Source: an uncultured Prevotellaceae bacterium (lineage in GTDB: Bacteria; Bacteroidota; Bacteroidia; Bacteroidales; Bacteroidaceae). From it: a DNA stretch of 37,740 nucleotides. The position numbers were made by a program, and so were the translations under genes. Below the pieces are notes generated by a model. It saw only the letters and a program-made list of their open reading frames with translations. It did no database searches and was not told where the DNA came from. Shown piece after piece: positions 34,648 through 37,740 of this stretch. Location of the stretch: contig CADACW010000034.1 of the NCBI GenBank assembly GCA_902786565.1, positions 1-37,740 of the forward strand, read 5' to 3'. Every line of letters starts with the position of its first letter. Position 1 is the stretch's first letter.

Positions 34648-37401
34648 TTAGTTGTTCTGTAAGTATTCTTTAACGACCTCTCTCCAGGGACGAGGCTTCT
34701 CATAGTAGAGGGGAGCGTCAATGAGGTGCACCACGGCATCGCTACCCATGAACAGACGGTTTCCACGATCGTTTGACAGTTCCTGGAACCAGTACTCACG
34801 GCAGATGTTATTGTAGACGCCGGGATCCTTGACCACGTGCTTGGTCCTCTGATTGAGAACGTCTTTGATAGTGATTCCCTGAGTGTCAAATTCCACTTCC
34901 AACTTGTAGAAACGGCCAGTCTCGGGATTGCGCTTCATCGACTCGAAGCTCTTGGTGTTGTTCACCTCAGGAGCCATGCCGATGGCTACGGAGTGGTCCA
35001 TCACATGGTAGCGAATGAAGTCAGTAATGATTTCGCTGATACAAGCTTTCACTTTGTCTTTGACTTCCTTCTGCTCGCGGGCAGTTCCGCTGGGCGGGAA
35101 CCATCCTTCTGCCTGGCAGATAGAATCCAACTTCTCAAAACCTTTCGTGTCGAGCAGTTCGTCGGCAGTAGGGAATATGCCTTGTTCTTGCAGCTTTGCA
35201 ATGGAATCATTTGTAGGAACAAATACGGTGTAGTTGTAGTTGTCGAACAAACGCATATTATAATTATTGGTGCCAGAAGGCTTGTAGGTGCTGTTCAGGG
35301 TCTGTGTGAACAGGTCGCAATAGCTGCTCTGCAACAGGCTGAGGAAGCCGCTGTATTCCTCGTGCTCGCCCAGCATCTGGTAGAGTGACTTGCGGGAGCT
35401 AAGAGGAACCTGACTGTCAATCACATAGCTGCGGCCATTGGTCTTCTGGAACACCTCTGTTGACTCAATCTTGTGATTGTTGTGCTCCATCTGCCAACCG
35501 CCCTCGAAGGCCAGGTTGCCATTGTCACCCATGGTGACACGCAACAGCGAACCACCCTTGGTCTTGAACAGCGTATAGCCTTTTCGCACATAGTCTTCCA
35601 GCGTCTTTGACTTGTCGGGAATTACAATGATGAGTCGGTCCATCAGGTCGGTAAGGAACTTGTCGACAATTTCACGGTCTACGTTGGTAGACTGTGCCCT
35701 TGAGCCACGCTCAATGTTACCGTTTTCGTCAACGGTGGCAATATAGCGCCATGCCTGCACCTGTTCCGACTCGTCCTTCTTGGTCATGTCCTTGTAGAAC
35801 GTAAGGTTACGTGGCCACTCCATACGGGTGGTGTTGCCCAGGGTGTCAGTAACATTTGTGGTGAGCCAATAGGACGAGGGGTCGATATACCACGTCATGG
35901 CATCATTGGTAGGCAAAAGGAGTGCATACTGCGAATCCATTGACAGCAGATATGGCAGGAAATTCTGCTGCTCGATGACCCAATAGATGACGCTCATCGT
36001 CGATTCGTGTGCCAATGCGGGATAGGTGACTGAGGCATACTCGGCAGGGGTGAACACCTTATTAGTAAGGTAAATCACACCGTTGCAGCCCATAAAGCAC
36101 GAGTCCACATCTTCCTTGGTGATGCCAAGAGGCTCCTTTGCATCGTTCAGCACATGGCTGAACTTAGAGGGAACAGACTCAGAGAACGTGGGCAGCATAT
36201 TGACATTGATAAGCTTCGAGAGAATCTTGTTGGGAATAGAGTCCCACTCCTTGTACTCGTCGTGCAGGTCGCGGCCCTGGTCTTCCCACCATTCTTCCAG
36301 CGCCTTGTTCGTGGGAACGAGCATGGCTGCGGCATCGTAGTGGAGGTCATAGCCCATCGTGTTGGAATACATATAGTGATTCCAGCCCGGGTCGAAACTC
36401 AGCAATTCCGTCACAGGCGTCAGCATGTCAGGCAGTGTGTTGTTGGCACCTACTGTACGGGAATTCGGATTATACGAGCGGCGACTGAAATAGCGCATCA
36501 CGTAGACGGAGTCCTGATTATTATAAATACGGTTGTACTCTCTTGTTCCTGCGTCGTAATAATAAGGAGCGGAGAAACGGTCCACCAGTTCACTCCAGCG
36601 TGACATGACAGGATGCTGGCGCATGATCTCAGCCATGTTCGGCGAGCTTTCAATGACGCCATCCACTTTTTGCACATAACCGTTCTTGCAGGTGATGTCT
36701 CGCGTAATGACCTTCTTGCCGTTGACCCAAGCCTCATTGGCCGATGTTGCCTGACCGTTGGTGAGGATAGACAGGTCTTCGCTGGTGATGTGGTTGAAGG
36801 TCATGTAAGCCGGCAGGAAGTGGATCATTGGCGCCGTTGTGGCGTCCTTGAAGATGGGCACCGCCTTGCCTTTAGCCCTCAGTGCATCCCAAGGGGCTGT
36901 GGCGGGCATCTTGTCGACCGGCATGACATAGACCGAGTCGTAGATGCTGGTTGCTGTTTCGCGGCGCATGGCCATGCCCTCCATAGGCGGTGTACCGGAT
37001 ACATTCGACATCAACTCAATGAGATAAGCATTGTTGATCATCGAATTGTTGAGCAGCAGTTTCTTCTGAGCTTCGGTGAGTTGTTCATACGAGCTGACGC
37101 CCCACGAGTTGCCTGCAAACCATTTCTTGTAGGCATCGTCGTCGGCAGCAAAGAGTGTCTTTGAGCCGGTGTGGCCCAGCACCTCCCGCTGGCCCAGATC
37201 GTCGATGAGCCGGAGCACGGTCTTGTAGTTGCCTTCTTTCTCCAGCTCCTCGTAGATGCTGTTGCCCAGCCACGACGGCTGGCCGGTGAGCACGTCATCC
37301 TCGCACGACGGCAGTGCCAGCATCGTGGCACAAGCAAGCAGGCCGCAAGCAGTGCGTGCCGCCCACCGTCTTTTCTTCGTTACGATAGTTTTACGTTTCA
37401 T
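34648..37401 (-). CDS. large FAS1 domain lipoprotein with four modules
   Basis: 917 residues, first gene of the block. The signal ends MLALPSC (Cys33) and is followed directly by EDDVLTG, an acidic start consistent with surface export. I count four diverged FAS1 modules from their H1-type boxes: TLFAADDDAYKKWFAG (near 82), AAMLVPTNKALEEWWED (near 360), YALLLPTNDAMTWYI (near 500) and YTVFVPTNDSIAKLQEQG (near 755). Closing strands include GYVQKVDGVI, GCNGVIYLTNKVF and DAVVHLIDAPL. Module 1 and the linkers carry long insertions, so boundaries are approximate. FAS1 modules are adhesion or ligand-binding folds, so a surface receptor or tether is the natural inference. I see no enzyme motif. Its leader is 240 bp from the preceding gene and should hold the promoter of the whole block. 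Confidence 0.87.
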   Translation of the reverse strand: MKRKTIVTKKRRWAARTACGLLACATMLALPSCEDDVLTGQPSWLGNSIYEELEKEGNYKTVLRLIDDLGQREVLGHTGSKTLFAADDDAYKKWFAGNSWGVSSYEQLTEAQKKLLLNNSMINNAYLIELMSNVSGTPPMEGMAMRRETATSIYDSVYVMPVDKMPATAPWDALRAKGKAVPIFKDATTAPMIHFLPAYMTFNHITSEDLSILTNGQATSANEAWVNGKKVITRDITCKNGYVQKVDGVIESSPNMAEIMRQHPVMSRWSELVDRFSAPYYYDAGTREYNRIYNNQDSVYVMRYFSRRSYNPNSRTVGANNTLPDMLTPVTELLSFDPGWNHYMYSNTMGYDLHYDAAAMLVPTNKALEEWWEDQGRDLHDEYKEWDSIPNKILSKLINVNMLPTFSESVPSKFSHVLNDAKEPLGITKEDVDSCFMGCNGVIYLTNKVFTPAEYASVTYPALAHESTMSVIYWVIEQQNFLPYLLSMDSQYALLLPTNDAMTWYIDPSSYWLTTNVTDTLGNTTRMEWPRNLTFYKDMTKKDESEQVQAWRYIATVDENGNIERGSRAQSTNVDREIVDKFLTDLMDRLIIVIPDKSKTLEDYVRKGYTLFKTKGGSLLRVTMGDNGNLAFEGGWQMEHNNHKIESTEVFQKTNGRSYVIDSQVPLSSRKSLYQMLGEHEEYSGFLSLLQSSYCDLFTQTLNSTYKPSGTNNYNMRLFDNYNYTVFVPTNDSIAKLQEQGIFPTADELLDTKGFEKLDSICQAEGWFPPSGTAREQKEVKDKVKACISEIITDFIRYHVMDHSVAIGMAPEVNNTKSFESMKRNPETGRFYKLEVEFDTQGITIKDVLNQRTKHVVKDPGVYNNICREYWFQELSNDRGNRLFMGSDAVVHLIDAPLYYEKPRPWREVVKEYLQNN

Positions 37402-37641
37402 AGATTAGTTGTTAGTTATATCTTTTTCTAAAGTTGAATGCTATATGTTGAAGCCCCCTTCTGCGGGCTATGCTGTTTTCGCTTTTGGTGGACAGTCGGT
37501 CGACCGTCAGTTTTGTTTCCCCGGATGAACCCGGACACTGTCTTTATGGGAGAAATGAAAAAGGAGGGGTCGGAGGCCTTTGAAATGCCCCCGAACCCTT
37601 CTCTTTTATAGATTGATCTGGTTTGTTGGAACCATATTCAA
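37402..37641. other. gap holding the leader/promoter region of the FAS1-SusCD block
   Basis: 240 bp between the partial right-edge gene and the four-module FAS1 gene. I find no good TTTG-N19/20-TAnnTTTG pair on the minus strand, unlike the four housekeeping promoters in this window, so a different sigma factor or activator may be used. Visible structure is AGCCC (37452-37456) with GGGCT (37465-37469), a 10-bp palindrome CGGTCGACCG (37497-37506), and the terminator 37558-37601. Confidence 0.5.
37558..37601 (-). terminator. intrinsic terminator of the right-edge gene
   Basis: On the minus strand 37601-37587 pairs with 37577-37563 (GC-rich, about 13 of 15 positions including one G-U pair) around a 9-nt loop, followed by TTTTT (37562-37558). 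It lies 40 bp after the stop of the partial gene and separates that gene from the FAS1-SusCD block. Confidence 0.75.
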
Positions 37642-37740
37642 TTACTTCACGATGAACTTCTTGCCATCCTGGATGAGCAGACCCTTGGCCTGACCATTCA
37701 CACGCTGGCCGCTCAGGTTGTAGACTGCGCTCTTGCTGCC
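37642..37740 (-). CDS. C-terminal end of an unidentified protein (partial)
   Basis: Only the last 32 codons and the TAA stop lie in the window; the 5' part is beyond the right edge. The readable end is VYNLSGQRVNGQAKGLLI, then QDGKKFIVK. The pattern Y-N/D-L-x-G-x-x-V, G-L-x-I, G-K-K-x-x-V-K is common at the C-termini of large secreted or surface proteins in Prevotella and relatives. It resembles the type IX secretion type-A sorting domain or its degenerate versions. The body of the protein cannot be named. The frame is secure because the motif, stop and downstream terminator agree. Confidence 0.7.
   Translation of the reverse strand, partial: GSKSAVYNLSGQRVNGQAKGLLIQDGKKFIVK

Noticed and set aside
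37497-37506. 10-bp palindrome CGGTCGACCG as an operator
   Set aside because: Single short copy with no second site; it contains a common restriction-site core, and chance occurrence is plausible.

Overview
The window is chromosomal DNA from a Bacteroidota bacterium, most likely order Bacteroidales and Prevotella-like. The evidence is two SusC/SusD pairs, a Rho factor with a long disordered N-terminal insertion, DUF3127, DUF3109 and DUF4494 family proteins, few Shine-Dalgarno sequences, and promoters of the Bacteroidota form TTTG-N19/20-TAnnTTTG. Base composition is fairly GC-rich, with AT-rich gaps between genes. I saw no tRNA, rRNA, CRISPR array, transposase or integrase.

The left half (about 1-20,000) is housekeeping. 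A forward run nth-ispE-coaBC-ligA (125-4909) meets a reverse OB-fold gene with an SSB-like tail (4928-5374). That gene diverges from dnaN and a DEDDh exonuclease (5534-7536). The pair hemW-rho runs in reverse (7546-10615), and rho has its own promoter and a terminator-like hairpin in its leader. Divergent from rho is a three-gene operon (10897-13348): a membrane pseudokinase, a DUF4494 protein and a YggS-type PLP protein. A bidirectional terminator separates it from a reverse run read nadE, a MacA/HlyD-type adaptor, a TonB-C lipoprotein and a ROK sugar kinase (18287 to 13438). Upstream of nadE is a 455-bp non-coding region (18288-18742) packed with structure, including a 108-bp near-palindrome made of four 21-bp repeats. 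Then come a DUF3109 gene and ung.

The right half (20,136-37,401) is one reverse-strand block of seven genes with gaps of about 20-50 bp. In transcription order they are a four-module FAS1 lipoprotein, SusC-1, SusD-1, a two-module FAS1 lipoprotein, another two-module FAS1 lipoprotein, SusC-2 and SusD-2. It ends at a 16-bp hairpin. The block has no glycoside hydrolase, lyase, sulfatase, peptidase, sigma/anti-sigma pair or hybrid two-component sensor, so it is not a standard polysaccharide-utilisation locus. The simplest reading is two TonB-dependent outer-membrane uptake complexes co-expressed with three surface FAS1 lipoproteins that bind a ligand, matrix or another cell. The far right edge holds the last 32 codons of another reverse gene, closed off by its own terminator.

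The two items most worth following are the 21-bp-phased palindrome upstream of nadE and the FAS1-SusCD operon.
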